The notes beneath the pieces were generated by a model. The model saw only the letters and a program-made list of their open reading frames with translations. It made no database searches and had not been told where the DNA came from. 64,000 nt of DNA from an uncultured Ruminococcus sp. (GTDB lineage: Bacteria; Bacillota; Clostridia; Oscillospirales; Ruminococcaceae), in the NCBI GenBank assembly GCA_900545345.1, contig UQYQ01000008.1, forward strand, positions 1-64,000, in the 5' to 3' direction. The position numbers were made by a program, and so were the translations under genes. This document shows, piece by piece, positions 46,279 through 54,101 of this stretch. Each line of letters starts with the position of its first letter. Position 1 is the first letter of the stretch.

Positions 46279-46309
46279 ATCATAACACTTGGAGTGTACT
46301 CCATGTCAA
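46279..46309 (-). promoter_or_regulatory. MerR-type promoter of the redox operon
   Basis: On the minus strand, TTGACA (46309-46304) and TATGAT (46284-46279) are separated by 19 bases instead of 17. The spacer holds the dyad TGGAGTACACTCCAAG. An overlong spacer with a central dyad is the hallmark of MerR-activated promoters, and the GGAGT-ACTCC core resembles NmlR/AdhR-type sites. Confidence 0.75.
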
Positions 46310-46366
46310 TACTTTTTTATGAATTTTTTTATATAATATAAATTTTTAAAAAAATAGCTATATATA

Positions 46367-46426
46367 TTGACAAAGAATAAAATCAGCACTATAATATGAA
46401 ATATACTTCATGTGAAGTGTATTTCA
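46367..46426 (+). promoter_or_regulatory. Consensus promoter with downstream palindromic operator
   Basis: TTGACA (46367-46372), 17 bases, TATAAT (46390-46395). A 30-base palindrome follows at once: TGAAATATACTTCA (46397-46410), TG, and TGAAGTGTATTTCA (46413-46426), with one mismatch. It covers the predicted transcription start, so autorepression by the XRE protein encoded next is likely. Confidence 0.75.
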
Positions 46427-46443
46427 TAAGGAGGTGTGTAACT

Positions 46444-46659
46444 TTGAAAAATCTAATTAAAAAATACAGATGTGAAATTGATATGACTCAAGCAGAGTTA
46501 GCGTCAAGGGTGAATGTATCTTCACGGACAATTATTTCACTCGAAAAGGGTTATTATAACCCTTCTCTTATGTTAGCGTACAGAATAGCTCTTGTATTCG
46601 GTACAACAATAGAAAAAATTTTTTGTTTAGAAGAAAATAAAGAATCGGAGGATAAATAA
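46444..46659 (+). CDS. XRE family HTH regulator (71 aa, TTG start)
   Basis: A 71-residue protein: almost only helix-turn-helix (MTQAELASRVNVSSRTIISLEKGYYNPSLMLAYRIALVFGTTIEKIF). The TTG at 46444 has the perfect SD AAGGAGGTG 7 bases before. The ATG at 46396 lies inside the promoter/operator and cannot be the start. It pairs with the small membrane protein downstream (3-base gap), a common regulator/membrane pair of unknown role. Confidence 0.85.
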   Translation: MKNLIKKYRCEIDMTQAELASRVNVSSRTIISLEKGYYNPSLMLAYRIALVFGTTIEKIFCLEENKESEDK

Positions 46660-46661
46660 TT

Positions 46662-47003
46662 ATGGAAAAAAATAATGAAGCAAAAATAACCGAAAAAGGT
46701 TCAGCCAGAGGAGAAATTTTATCAAATGAAAAGGATAGACAGATTAGCGATAAGATTAATTATTTAAGCTCTGTTATAAGCAAATTTATTATTATTTTAC
46801 TTGCATTTGTTTTTATAATATTTGACAGAAGAGAACTCACTTGGCTTCTTCTTATAGTTTTTGCTTTTGAATCGGCAATAGAAAGCTTGGTAAAATGCAT
46901 ATATTATCATACTAAAGAAAAGATTTTTCAAAGTGTTTTGTGGATTTTACTTACTGCTTCATCTTGTGTGTGTTTCATAAGCCTTTTAGTTGAGGGAAAA
47001 TAA
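46662..47003 (+). CDS. Small membrane protein paired with XRE regulator (DUF6442-like)
   Basis: A 113-residue protein. The polar N-terminus (about 1-40) is followed by three hydrophobic segments (about 42-60, 65-80, 90-110). It resembles the DUF6442 membrane partners of small XRE regulators. The function is unknown; the adjacent regulator and overlapping transcript suggest a common stress response, possibly membrane sensing. SD region AGGATAAATA overlaps the upstream stop. Confidence 0.65.
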   Translation: MEKNNEAKITEKGSARGEILSNEKDRQISDKINYLSSVISKFIIILLAFVFIIFDRRELTWLLLIVFAFESAIESLVKCIYYHTKEKIFQSVLWILLTASSCVCFISLLVEGK

Positions 47004-47044
47004 AAGGCATCATATATTATTAAGTGTTTATTAAAATTCATATA

Positions 47045-47072
47045 TTGACTTATTTGAAAAAATTACTATAAT
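47045..47072 (+). promoter_or_regulatory. Ferritin promoter
   Basis: TTGACT (47045-47050), 16 bases, TATAAT (47067-47072). Confidence 0.7.
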
Positions 47073-47148
47073 AAAAATAGGCATAAATTTGTATATCTAT
47101 GTCGTAATATGCAGAATTTTTATAATATACAAAAAGGAGAGTTTTATA

Positions 47149-47658
47149 ATGGACAGTAAAGTAGCAAGTCTTATTAATGAGCAAATTAACAAGGAGCTGT
47201 ACTCAGCTTATTTGTATTTCGATTTTGCAAATTATTATGCTTCAGTTGGTTTAGACGGTTTTGAGAACTGGTACAAAATTCAGGCACAGGAAGAAATGGA
47301 TCATGCAATGCTGTTTTATCAGTATCTTCACAATAATGATGAAAAAGTTACACTTGAAGCTATTGAAAAGCCTGATAAAATTTTTGAAGACAATATGGCT
47401 CCTTTAAAAGCAGGGCTTGAGCATGAAAAGTATGTAACATCTCTTATTAACAATATATATGCGGCAGCATTTGATGTAAAAGATTTCAGAACAATGCAGC
47501 TTTTAGACTGGTTTGTTAAAGAGCAGGGTGAAGAGGAAAAGAACGCTTCTGATATGATTTCCAAGTATGAGCTTTTCGGTTCGGACGCAAAGGGATTATA
47601 TGCACTTAACAGCGAGCTTGCTGCGAGAGTTCACAGTGCCCCGTCACTGACTTTATAA
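47149..47658 (+). CDS. ftnA: Ferritin
   Basis: It stores iron as ferric oxide in a 24-mer. The 169-residue protein has the ferroxidase Glu and His residues: EQINKELYSAYLYFD, QAQEEMDHAMLFYQYL, and DWFVKEQGEEEKNA. The ATG at 47149 has SD AAAGGAGAG; the longer frame lacks one. It belongs to the classical bacterial ferritin group without heme. It fits the iron and oxygen defence theme of nearby rubrerythrin and flavodiiron genes. Confidence 0.95.
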   Translation: MDSKVASLINEQINKELYSAYLYFDFANYYASVGLDGFENWYKIQAQEEMDHAMLFYQYLHNNDEKVTLEAIEKPDKIFEDNMAPLKAGLEHEKYVTSLINNIYAAAFDVKDFRTMQLLDWFVKEQGEEEKNASDMISKYELFGSDAKGLYALNSELAARVHSAPSLTL

Positions 47659-47672
47659 AATACATAAAATTT

Positions 47673-47709
47673 GAGCATAATGCACTATTGAATGCATTAT
47701 GCTTTTTTC
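47673..47709 (+). terminator. Ferritin terminator
   Basis: AGCATAATGCA and TGCATTATGCT form an 11-base-pair stem with an 11-base loop, then TTTTTT. Confidence 0.88.
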
Positions 47710-47761
47710 TTTGTGTCAGCAAAATTCCGCACTTTGTTTTTATGTCAGAGTGTGTTTTTAT

Positions 47762-48898
47762 TTATATGTTTTTAGCACATAAGTCGTTATATTCTGATTT
47801 GTCGATATTATCAAAAACGCTGATGCTACCTTTATTATTTTTTTTGGAATGATATAAAGCGTAGTCTGCCTGACTGATAATTGTTTCTGAGTCAGAAGAG
47901 AAATTCCCATAATGTGTCAGACCGAAACTGAGCTTTATGGGAACAGCTGTTTTTAAGTTTTCTGCGTATTGTTCTACGATTTTTTGAATGTTTTTTATTT
48001 CCGAAACGGCTTCATCAAGTGAATTAATATAGATGAATGCACAAAATTCATCTCCGCCGTATCTGAAAAATGACATTTTTTCTTTTTCAAGAAAAATCTG
48101 TCCGATATTTCTTAAAATATCGTCACCGCAAAGATGTCCGTATGTATCGTTTATTTCTTTAAAGTTATCTATATCAGCTATAATAAAATATGACGGCGTT
48201 TCAATTTCATTGTTATATATTTTTTTAAAACTGTCTGACAGAGCTTTTCTGTTCATTAGCTTAGTAAGACTGTCAATTTTTGTTTTGAGCTTGAGTTTTT
48301 CTAAGGTCTTTTGATTTTCTTTTTCAATAAAAATAATGCTCATTGATAAAATATAAATCAGAAATAAAAAGATAACCGAAGTATATATATCGCAGAACTT
48401 ATATTTTATATTGAAACAGTACTTATTAACCAAATAGATACTTATCTGTCCGAATAGGTTTAATAAAAAAGCTAAGCTTGTCAGAATTTTATCTTTATAA
48501 AATGCAGTAAATATAACCGCAATATCAAATATCAAATAAAAGTATGAAAAATCACCGTGCATGATTTTAAATATCAGTCCGACAACGGCTGTTGAAAGCG
48601 AAATAAAGTAAGCTTTTTTTATGTGGCATATTTTGTTATTTGTTATTATTATTTTATTACAAACTATAAAAAACGAACCGATTAAAACGGAAAGAAATAT
48701 TGATATTAAAAAATTGTGCTGTGACTGATTCATAAAATATATAATCAAAGTGAAAAAGTAAGCTGCTGTAATAACTGAAAGATATTTGAAATGTATATTA
48801 AGGGTTTTTGATGTTATATTTCTGAATTCATAATCAGTACTCATATTGTATTCGGTTTTGAAACTGCTTTTATGAAGTGCGTGCTTTTTATTTATCAA
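47762..48898 (-). CDS. Membrane diguanylate cyclase (GGDEF)
   Basis: It makes the second messenger c-di-GMP. The 378-residue protein has about seven N-terminal membrane helices (about 35-205) followed by a GGDEF domain: KIDSLTKLMNRKALSD at its start, DIDNFKEINDTYGHLCGDDILR (Mg site and the IDNFK motif), and the active signature RYGGDEF. All catalytic residues look intact. The start is TTG at 48898, with SD AAGGAGGG 10 bases before; the first ATG is 18 codons later without an SD. No I-site (RxxD) is evident. Confidence 0.9.
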   Translation of the reverse strand: MINKKHALHKSSFKTEYNMSTDYEFRNITSKTLNIHFKYLSVITAAYFFTLIIYFMNQSQHNFLISIFLSVLIGSFFIVCNKIIITNNKICHIKKAYFISLSTAVVGLIFKIMHGDFSYFYLIFDIAVIFTAFYKDKILTSLAFLLNLFGQISIYLVNKYCFNIKYKFCDIYTSVIFLFLIYILSMSIIFIEKENQKTLEKLKLKTKIDSLTKLMNRKALSDSFKKIYNNEIETPSYFIIADIDNFKEINDTYGHLCGDDILRNIGQIFLEKEKMSFFRYGGDEFCAFIYINSLDEAVSEIKNIQKIVEQYAENLKTAVPIKLSFGLTHYGNFSSDSETIISQADYALYHSKKNNKGSISVFDNIDKSEYNDLCAKNI

Positions 48899-49088
48899 TT
48901 TTAAATAACCCTCCTTTTCAACTGGTAAATTCTTCTCAACAACAATATTATACTCCTAAAGTGTAAAAAAGTCAAATCTATAAGTGTGTTATTATTAGTT
49001 GTTATTTGTGATACACTATAAATATAAAATGACTGATTGATAACGAGTTATAAAGTTTAAATTTAAAAAATGGAGTATGGTTGTACCT

Positions 49089-49403
49089 ATGATGAATATT
49101 GGTGAACGCTTATACTATTGGCGAAGCTTGAATCAGCTTAGTATTTATAAACTATCTAAGCTAAGTGATGTTTCTGAAAATCATATACGAAATCTTGAAA
49201 ACGGTATAAAACAACCTACAATAAAAATTTTGCAGCAGCTCACAGACAGCTTAGGGATTTCATTATCAGAATTCTTTAATGACAATCCTGACCAGAACAC
49301 ATACCTAACCGAAGATGAAAAGCATTTGCTCGATTTATACAGAAAGCTTCCATGCGATAAAGCAAATATATTGGTAGAGTTCTATGAGAAAATGTGCAGA
49401 TAA
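49089..49403 (+). CDS. XRE family HTH regulator
   Basis: A 104-residue protein. The HTH is MNIGERLYYWRSLNQLSIYKLSKLSDVSENHIRNLENGIKQPTIKILQQLTDSLGISLSEFF, and the C-terminal half (YLTEDEKHLLDLYRKLPCDKANILVEFYEKM) is a helical extension found in many clostridial regulators. The start at 49089 or 49092 is uncertain, because the GGAG at 49072 sits 13 or more bases away. It stands between the divergent cyclase gene and yebC. Confidence 0.75.
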   Translation: MMNIGERLYYWRSLNQLSIYKLSKLSDVSENHIRNLENGIKQPTIKILQQLTDSLGISLSEFFNDNPDQNTYLTEDEKHLLDLYRKLPCDKANILVEFYEKMCR

Positions 49404-49516
49404 AGATTAGGCTGTTATGCTGTATTGTTGACATCTTTTACCCTTTGTGATAAAATATTATACAGTTTAAAATCTAATATAAAAAGGAGGAAAGCTCCGA
49501 AAAGGAGCAAGTATAT

Positions 49517-50248
49517 ATGTCAGGACATTCAAAGTGGAGTAATATTAAGAGAAAAAAAGAAGGTAACGACGCAGCAAAGGCAAAGATTTTCACAAAAATA
49601 GGAAGAGAAATGATGGTTTGCGTCAAAGAGGGCGGTCCGGACCCTGCAAATAACTCAAAGCTTCGTGATTTGATTCAAAAGGCTAAGAGTAACAATGTGC
49701 CGAATGATAATATTGAAAGAATGATTAAGAAGGCTGCCGGTGAGGGAGACAAAAACAACTATGAGACAATGGTCTATGAGGGCTATGGACCAAACGGAGT
49801 GGCAGTTATTGTTGAGTGTCTGACGGATAATAAAAACAGAACAGCCGGTGATATAAGACATTATTTTGATAAATTCGGCGGAAATCTGGGAACAACCGGA
49901 TGCGTATCATTTATGTTTGAGCAAAAGGGAATAGTCGTCTTAGAAAACAACGGTGCAGACGAAGATAAGATTATGGAAGATTGTTTGGAATCAGGGGCAT
50001 CTGACTTTAATATTGATGAAGATATTATTGAAATCACCTGCTCACCTAATGAGGTTTCGGATGTTAACCATGCAATGACTGATTTAGGCTATAAAGTGCT
50101 TTCTGCTGAGGCAGAGCAAATTCCTTCAAATCGTGTTGCGCTGACAGATGAAGATTCAATAAAGAAAATGAATCTTTTGCTTGAAACGCTCGAAGATAAC
50201 GACGATGTTCAAGAGGTTTATCACAACTGGGATATGCCTGCTGAGTAG
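49517..50248 (+). CDS. yebC: YebC/PmpR family protein
   Basis: A 243-residue protein, MSGHSKWSNIKRKKEGNDAAKAKIFTKIGREM being the diagnostic N-terminus, with YEGYGPNGVAVIVECLTDNKNRTAGDIRHYFDKFGGNLG in the middle. In bacteria the family acts in translation of proline-rich stretches (YeeI/YebC2) or as a transcription factor. The SD AAGGAGG is separated from the ATG by the hairpin GCTCC-GAAAA-GGAGC (49494-49508). Confidence 0.95.
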   Translation: MSGHSKWSNIKRKKEGNDAAKAKIFTKIGREMMVCVKEGGPDPANNSKLRDLIQKAKSNNVPNDNIERMIKKAAGEGDKNNYETMVYEGYGPNGVAVIVECLTDNKNRTAGDIRHYFDKFGGNLGTTGCVSFMFEQKGIVVLENNGADEDKIMEDCLESGASDFNIDEDIIEITCSPNEVSDVNHAMTDLGYKVLSAEAEQIPSNRVALTDEDSIKKMNLLLETLEDNDDVQEVYHNWDMPAE

Positions 50249-50263
50249 TCTCAATAAAAGTAA

Positions 50264-50303
50264 TGTTGGTCTGTTCTTTATTGATAATGAAGGACAGACC
50301 ATT
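50264..50303 (+). terminator. yebC terminator
   Basis: TGGTCTGTTCTT and AAGGACAGACCA pair around a 10-base loop, with one bulged position, then ATTTATTTT. Confidence 0.75.
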
Positions 50304-50382
50304 TATTTTCAGCAAAATTGCTATTAAATTAAGTTTTAAACGACTGTTTTTCATAAAAAAACGAATAATTTCTTCATAGATA

Positions 50383-50411
50383 TTGCATTTTTTATAAAGT
50401 GAGTATATAAT
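50383..50411 (+). promoter_or_regulatory. ilvE promoter
   Basis: TTGCAT (50383-50388), 17 bases, TATAAT (50406-50411). The transcript would start near 50418, after the upstream in-frame ATG at 50416, which is thereby excluded as start. Confidence 0.7.
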
Positions 50412-50451
50412 AAATATGATACATAATAAAATTGAAAGAGGTAGTTTAAAG

Positions 50452-51525
50452 ATGCTAGATATTAAGTATGAGCTTACAGATAAGCTTAAAGACAAGCCGA
50501 CAGATGAATCTAAGCTTGGATTCGGTCACATATTTACAGACCATATGTTTGTTATGAATTATGACACAGGCAAGGGTTGGCATGATGCCAGAATAGTACC
50601 GTTTGGTGATATTTCACTTTCACCTGCTGCAATGTGCCTTCACTATGGTCAGGAGATTTTTGAAGGTCTTAAAGCTTACAGAACTAAGGATGGTTCTATT
50701 CAGCTGTTCAGACCTGATGAAAACTTTAAGAGAATGAATGTTTCTAATGAGAGAATGGTTATTCCTCAGGTAAATGAACAGGATTGTCTTGACGGCTTGA
50801 TGGCATTGTTAAAGGTTGAAAAAGATTGGGTTCCTCATTCAGAAGGTTCAGCATTATACATAAGACCGTTTATTTTTGCAACAGACCCTTATGTAGGCGT
50901 TCGTCCTGCTGACCACTATATGTTTATGATTATACTTTCTCCGTCAGGTGCTTATTATTCAACAGGGCTTAATCCGGTTAAAATTTATGTTGAGAATAAG
51001 TATGTAAGAGCCGTAAGAGGCGGAACAGGCTTTGCTAAAACTGCTGCTAACTATGCTATTTCACTAAAGGGTCAGGACGAGGCACATAAGCAGGATTATG
51101 AGCAGGTTCTATGGCTTGACGGTGTTGAGCAGAAGTATGTTGAAGAAGTAGGTTCTATGAATATCTTCTTTGTAATTGACGGAAAAATCGTTACACCTGC
51201 ACTTACAGGTTCTGTTCTTCCGGGTATAACCAGAAAGTCGGCTATTGAAGTTTGCAGAAGCAAGGGTTATGAGGTTGAAGAGAGAAAGATTTCTATTGAA
51301 GAGATTGCTCAGGCTTATGACGAAGGCAAGCTTGACGAAGTGTTCGGAACAGGTACTGCCGCTGTTATATCTCCTGTAGGACATTTAAAATGGAATGACA
51401 AGATTATGACAATAAATGATAACAAAATCGGACCTGTATCACAAATGCTTTATGATACAATGACAGGTATTCAGTGGGGAACTATTCCTGATGAATTCGG
51501 CTGGATTTTCCCTGTTGAAGATTAA
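50452..51525 (+). CDS. ilvE: Branched-chain amino acid aminotransferase
   Basis: It catalyses the last step of valine, leucine and isoleucine synthesis with pyridoxal phosphate and glutamate. The 357-residue class IV (fold IV, BCAT II) enzyme has [29 protein letters not shown], the PLP Lys region in [21 protein letters not shown], and [25 protein letters not shown], 10 bases before the ATG. The remaining ilv genes of this window are 48 kb away. Confidence 0.95.
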   Translation: MLDIKYELTDKLKDKPTDESKLGFGHIFTDHMFVMNYDTGKGWHDARIVPFGDISLSPAAMCLHYGQEIFEGLKAYRTKDGSIQLFRPDENFKRMNVSNERMVIPQVNEQDCLDGLMALLKVEKDWVPHSEGSALYIRPFIFATDPYVGVRPADHYMFMIILSPSGAYYSTGLNPVKIYVENKYVRAVRGGTGFAKTAANYAISLKGQDEAHKQDYEQVLWLDGVEQKYVEEVGSMNIFFVIDGKIVTPALTGSVLPGITRKSAIEVCRSKGYEVEERKISIEEIAQAYDEGKLDEVFGTGTAAVISPVGHLKWNDKIMTINDNKIGPVSQMLYDTMTGIQWGTIPDEFGWIFPVED

Positions 51526-51545
51526 TAAAATTTAACAGTAAAAGA

Positions 51546-51574
51546 AAAAGCGTTCAGTCTTATGAACGCTTTTA
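51546..51574. terminator. Bidirectional terminator ilvE / lipid kinase
   Basis: AAAAGCGTTCA and TGAACGCTTTT form an 11-base-pair stem with a 6-base loop, between convergent genes. Confidence 0.85.
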
Positions 51575-51618
51575 ATTTATTATTTTGCTTTAAAGATTTC
51601 CTTAAAAATACAAGATTT

Positions 51619-52635
51619 TTAACTGTTTTGTTCATCAAAGTATGTACTTTTAACGGCTTCTATTTCAGAATCAGCAGCTGTATCGATATTATTTAAATTA
51701 GCGGCAGATTCTTCAAATATTTCGCTGTATGGAATTATAATGTTAATCGCCTGCTTATGATTTACTATATTCATTTCAGTATATGAACCGCCGTTTTCAC
51801 CGTCAACAGTCCATGCTATCTTTTCTTCAGAAGTAATTTTTAAGTTTGCGGTTTTGAATTTATAGAAATATTTAGCGTTGAGATGGGTGTTTTTAGTGGT
51901 GTTTGCAGCCAGCAGGTTGGTTATCATAGCACTCCATTCAATAGGGTTGCTTGGTTTTCTGACTAAAGTAACTTCAAAAAGCCCGTCATCGAAAAGTACA
52001 CCTTTTTTCTTTAGATTTAAAATACCTCCGACTGATATGGTGTTTGTAATCATTCCGAGTATAAATGTGTCTTCTATTGTATTGCCGTCGTATTCGATTT
52101 TGAGCTTATATGAATTTATTTTTCCCAGGCTTTTAGCACCTTCTAATACATAAGCCAAATGTCCGAATATATTCTTGAATGTCTGAGGGGTTTCATATGA
52201 AACAGCTGTGAATGCTCCGAAAGCGGCGACATAGCAGAAATGTCTGTCATTCAGCGAACCCACATCATAAGCGAATGGTGTCCCATGAATAACATTTTCG
52301 GCTGCACGGACCATGTTTCTGGGAATTTTAAGACTGTTTGCAAAGTCATTGGTTGATCCGGCCGGTATATAACCTAAATTAGGTCGGTTTTCACATTTCA
52401 TAAGGCCGGTTATAGATTCGGATAATGTGCCGTCACCGCCTGAACAGACAATAAGGTCATAACCTTCATCATTACTTTTTTCTATTACCTTTAAAGCATC
52501 GCCTTTTTTTTGAGTAGGATAGGCAGTAACAAAATAATTATCCTTTGTGAAAATGTCTATTACATCAGAAAGGCATGGCTTTAGCAAAGCTCTTCCCGCG
52601 TTTGGATTATATACAAAAAGTAATTTCTTTTTCAT
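51619..52635 (-). CDS. Diacylglycerol/lipid kinase family protein
   Basis: A 338-residue protein of the DgkB/YegS-like family. It has the nucleotide-binding NPNAGRALLKPCL (about 9-21), the GGDGTLSESITGL (about 66-78) catalytic signature, and GSTNDFANSL. It phosphorylates diacylglycerol or a related lipid, recycling it after teichoic acid or lipid turnover; the substrate is inferred from the family. The SD AGAAAGGA precedes the ATG; the HAD gene diverges upstream. Confidence 0.9.
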   Translation of the reverse strand: MKKKLLFVYNPNAGRALLKPCLSDVIDIFTKDNYFVTAYPTQKKGDALKVIEKSNDEGYDLIVCSGGDGTLSESITGLMKCENRPNLGYIPAGSTNDFANSLKIPRNMVRAAENVIHGTPFAYDVGSLNDRHFCYVAAFGAFTAVSYETPQTFKNIFGHLAYVLEGAKSLGKINSYKLKIEYDGNTIEDTFILGMITNTISVGGILNLKKKGVLFDDGLFEVTLVRKPSNPIEWSAMITNLLAANTTKNTHLNAKYFYKFKTANLKITSEEKIAWTVDGENGGSYTEMNIVNHKQAINIIIPYSEIFEESAANLNNIDTAADSEIEAVKSTYFDEQNS

Positions 52636-52819
52636 ATTTTTATCCTTTCTTATGATTTTTAAAGTTCAAAAATCACAACAATATATTAATATTTTATCTT
52701 ATATGTTATTAAAAGTCAACACTTTGGTATTGTTCAGGCTTTACTTCGGGTCTTTTTTATGTTATCATTCTAAAAAGCACAGGGCTTTCTGTCAGAAAGC
52801 CGAAAGGACGATTAGTAAC

Positions 52820-53485
52820 ATGAATTTAGATGATTTTCAAGGATATATTTTTGACCTTGACGGAACGCTTATTGACTCTTCTCATGCATGGAAAAGGGTT
52901 GACGATATTTTTCTCTCGTCTTATGGGATTGAAACACCTGATGATTATGATAAGGAAATAGCAGGCATGGGATTTGAGCTTGCTGCACAATATACTATTG
53001 ACAGGTTTAGCTTAGAGAAAACTGTGAATGAAGTTATGGACGAGTGGAATAATATTGTTAAGGATATTTATGCAACTGAAGTTTTTCTTTTTGACGGTGT
53101 AAAAGAGTATTTAAGGTATTTAAAAAATAAAGGCAAAAAACTGGGGATTGCAACAGTAAATAATCTTGATTTGACTGAATCGGTGTTAAACAATAACGGT
53201 GTACTTGACTTATTTGACAACATTACTACATCGGCTGAGGTTTCAAGACCTAAGGGCTTTCCAGATATTTATTTGAAGTCATCAGAGAAGCTTAGAATTC
53301 CTGTTTCAAAATGTGTTGTTTTTGAGGATATACTTCAGGGAATCAAGGGTGCAAATGACGGAGGATTTAAAACCGTCGCTGTTATGTGCAAAAAGGAAGT
53401 ACATTACCGTAACGAAATTCTGTCACTTTGCGATAAATATATTTCAAGCTATTCAGAGTTGCTTGATTCTTTAATCTTGTGTTAA
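52820..53485 (+). CDS. HAD family phosphatase/phosphomutase
   Basis: A 221-residue HAD protein of the beta-phosphoglucomutase-like subgroup. The nucleophile motif is FDLDGTLIDS (about 11-20), with a small helical cap (about 20-90), motif II/III in GIATVNN and FEDILQGIKGANDGGF. The substrate is unknown. The longest frame runs back to 52547 through the neighbouring gene, but GAAAGGA and the ATG at 52820 give the true start. A hairpin GGCTTTC-TGTCA-GAAAGCC lies just before this SD. Confidence 0.9.
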   Translation: MNLDDFQGYIFDLDGTLIDSSHAWKRVDDIFLSSYGIETPDDYDKEIAGMGFELAAQYTIDRFSLEKTVNEVMDEWNNIVKDIYATEVFLFDGVKEYLRYLKNKGKKLGIATVNNLDLTESVLNNNGVLDLFDNITTSAEVSRPKGFPDIYLKSSEKLRIPVSKCVVFEDILQGIKGANDGGFKTVAVMCKKEVHYRNEILSLCDKYISSYSELLDSLILC

Positions 53486-53501
53486 TAAAAGGTGATTTGA
53501 T

Positions 53502-53903
53502 ATGAAAGAAATAATTATCGGTAAAGAGTATAAGGTGGAGCGTGTTGTAAATGAGAACATGCTTGCGTCAGTGGTTGGAAGCGGACAGGCAAATGTTTTA
53601 GCAACGCCTATGATGATTGCTTTGATGGAAAATGCAGCGTTTTGCTGTCTTAATGAATTTTTAGAAGATGAAAAGGACGAAACTTCTGTCGGAACTTTTA
53701 TTTCAGCTTCGCATATTGCTTCTACACCTTTGAATATGAAGGTTTATGCTGTGGCTAAGATAGTTAAAGCTGACGGAAGAAAAGTCGATTTTGAGATTGA
53801 AGCCTATGATGAATGTGGTCTGATAGGAGAGGCAGAACATTCAAGAGTGGTTGTATTCAGCAAGAGATTTCAGGAAAAATGCAATGAAAAGTTAAAGATA
53901 TAG
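53502..53903 (+). CDS. Hotdog-fold thioesterase
   Basis: A 133-residue protein related to fluoroacetyl-CoA thioesterase-like (FlK) hotdog proteins. VGSGQANVLATPMMIALMENAAF carries the likely active-site Thr/Glu region, and GTFISASHIASTPLNMKVYAVAKI the conserved His and substrate pocket. It probably hydrolyses an acyl-CoA. It starts 16 bases after the HAD gene, so the two are likely cotranscribed. SD AAAAGGTG. Confidence 0.85.
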   Translation: MKEIIIGKEYKVERVVNENMLASVVGSGQANVLATPMMIALMENAAFCCLNEFLEDEKDETSVGTFISASHIASTPLNMKVYAVAKIVKADGRKVDFEIEAYDECGLIGEAEHSRVVVFSKRFQEKCNEKLKI

Positions 53904-53947
53904 TTTAAGATATATGATAAAATGATTTATGAATCTGTATTTTGATA

Positions 53948-54068
53948 TATAATAAAGAAAGAGGGGAATTTTATGATTCTTTGCATAATCACAGCTCCAT
54001 ACAAGGTCTAAAGATACGGATTTGTATGGAGAAAATTAAATAGATTCCGTATATAGACCTTGCATTTT
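53948..54068 (+). promoter_or_regulatory. Transcription attenuator before the MFS gene
   Basis: TATAAT (53948-53953) is the likely -10 box (weak -35). Stem 1:2 pairs CTCCATACAA (53995-54004) perfectly with TTGTATGGAG (54022-54031). A competing terminator stem pairs CAAGGTCTA and ATACGGA (54002-54020) with TCCGTAT and TAGACCTTG (54046-54062), followed by CATTTTTA. The two structures share 54002-54004 and exclude each other. A leader peptide overlaps arm 1. Confidence 0.8.
53973..54011 (+). CDS. Leader peptide (12 aa) of the MFS attenuator
   Basis: A short frame encodes MILCIITAPYKV, then TAA at 54009-54011. GAGGGG (about 53961-53966) is a well-placed SD 6 bases before the ATG. Its 3' half lies inside the first arm of the competing hairpins, and its stop codon lies in the terminator's left arm. 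This is the layout of ribosome-mediated attenuation, as in inducible antibiotic-resistance genes. Translation is inferred, not shown. Confidence 0.65.
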   Translation: MILCIITAPYKV

Positions 54069-54101
54069 TAATTTAAATAAATTAAAAAGGAGCTTGGTCT
54101 T

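Noticed and set aside
46396..46443. Upstream ATG start for the XRE gene
   Set aside because: It lies at the -10 box and in the operator, ahead of any transcript; a perfect SD serves the TTG at 46444.
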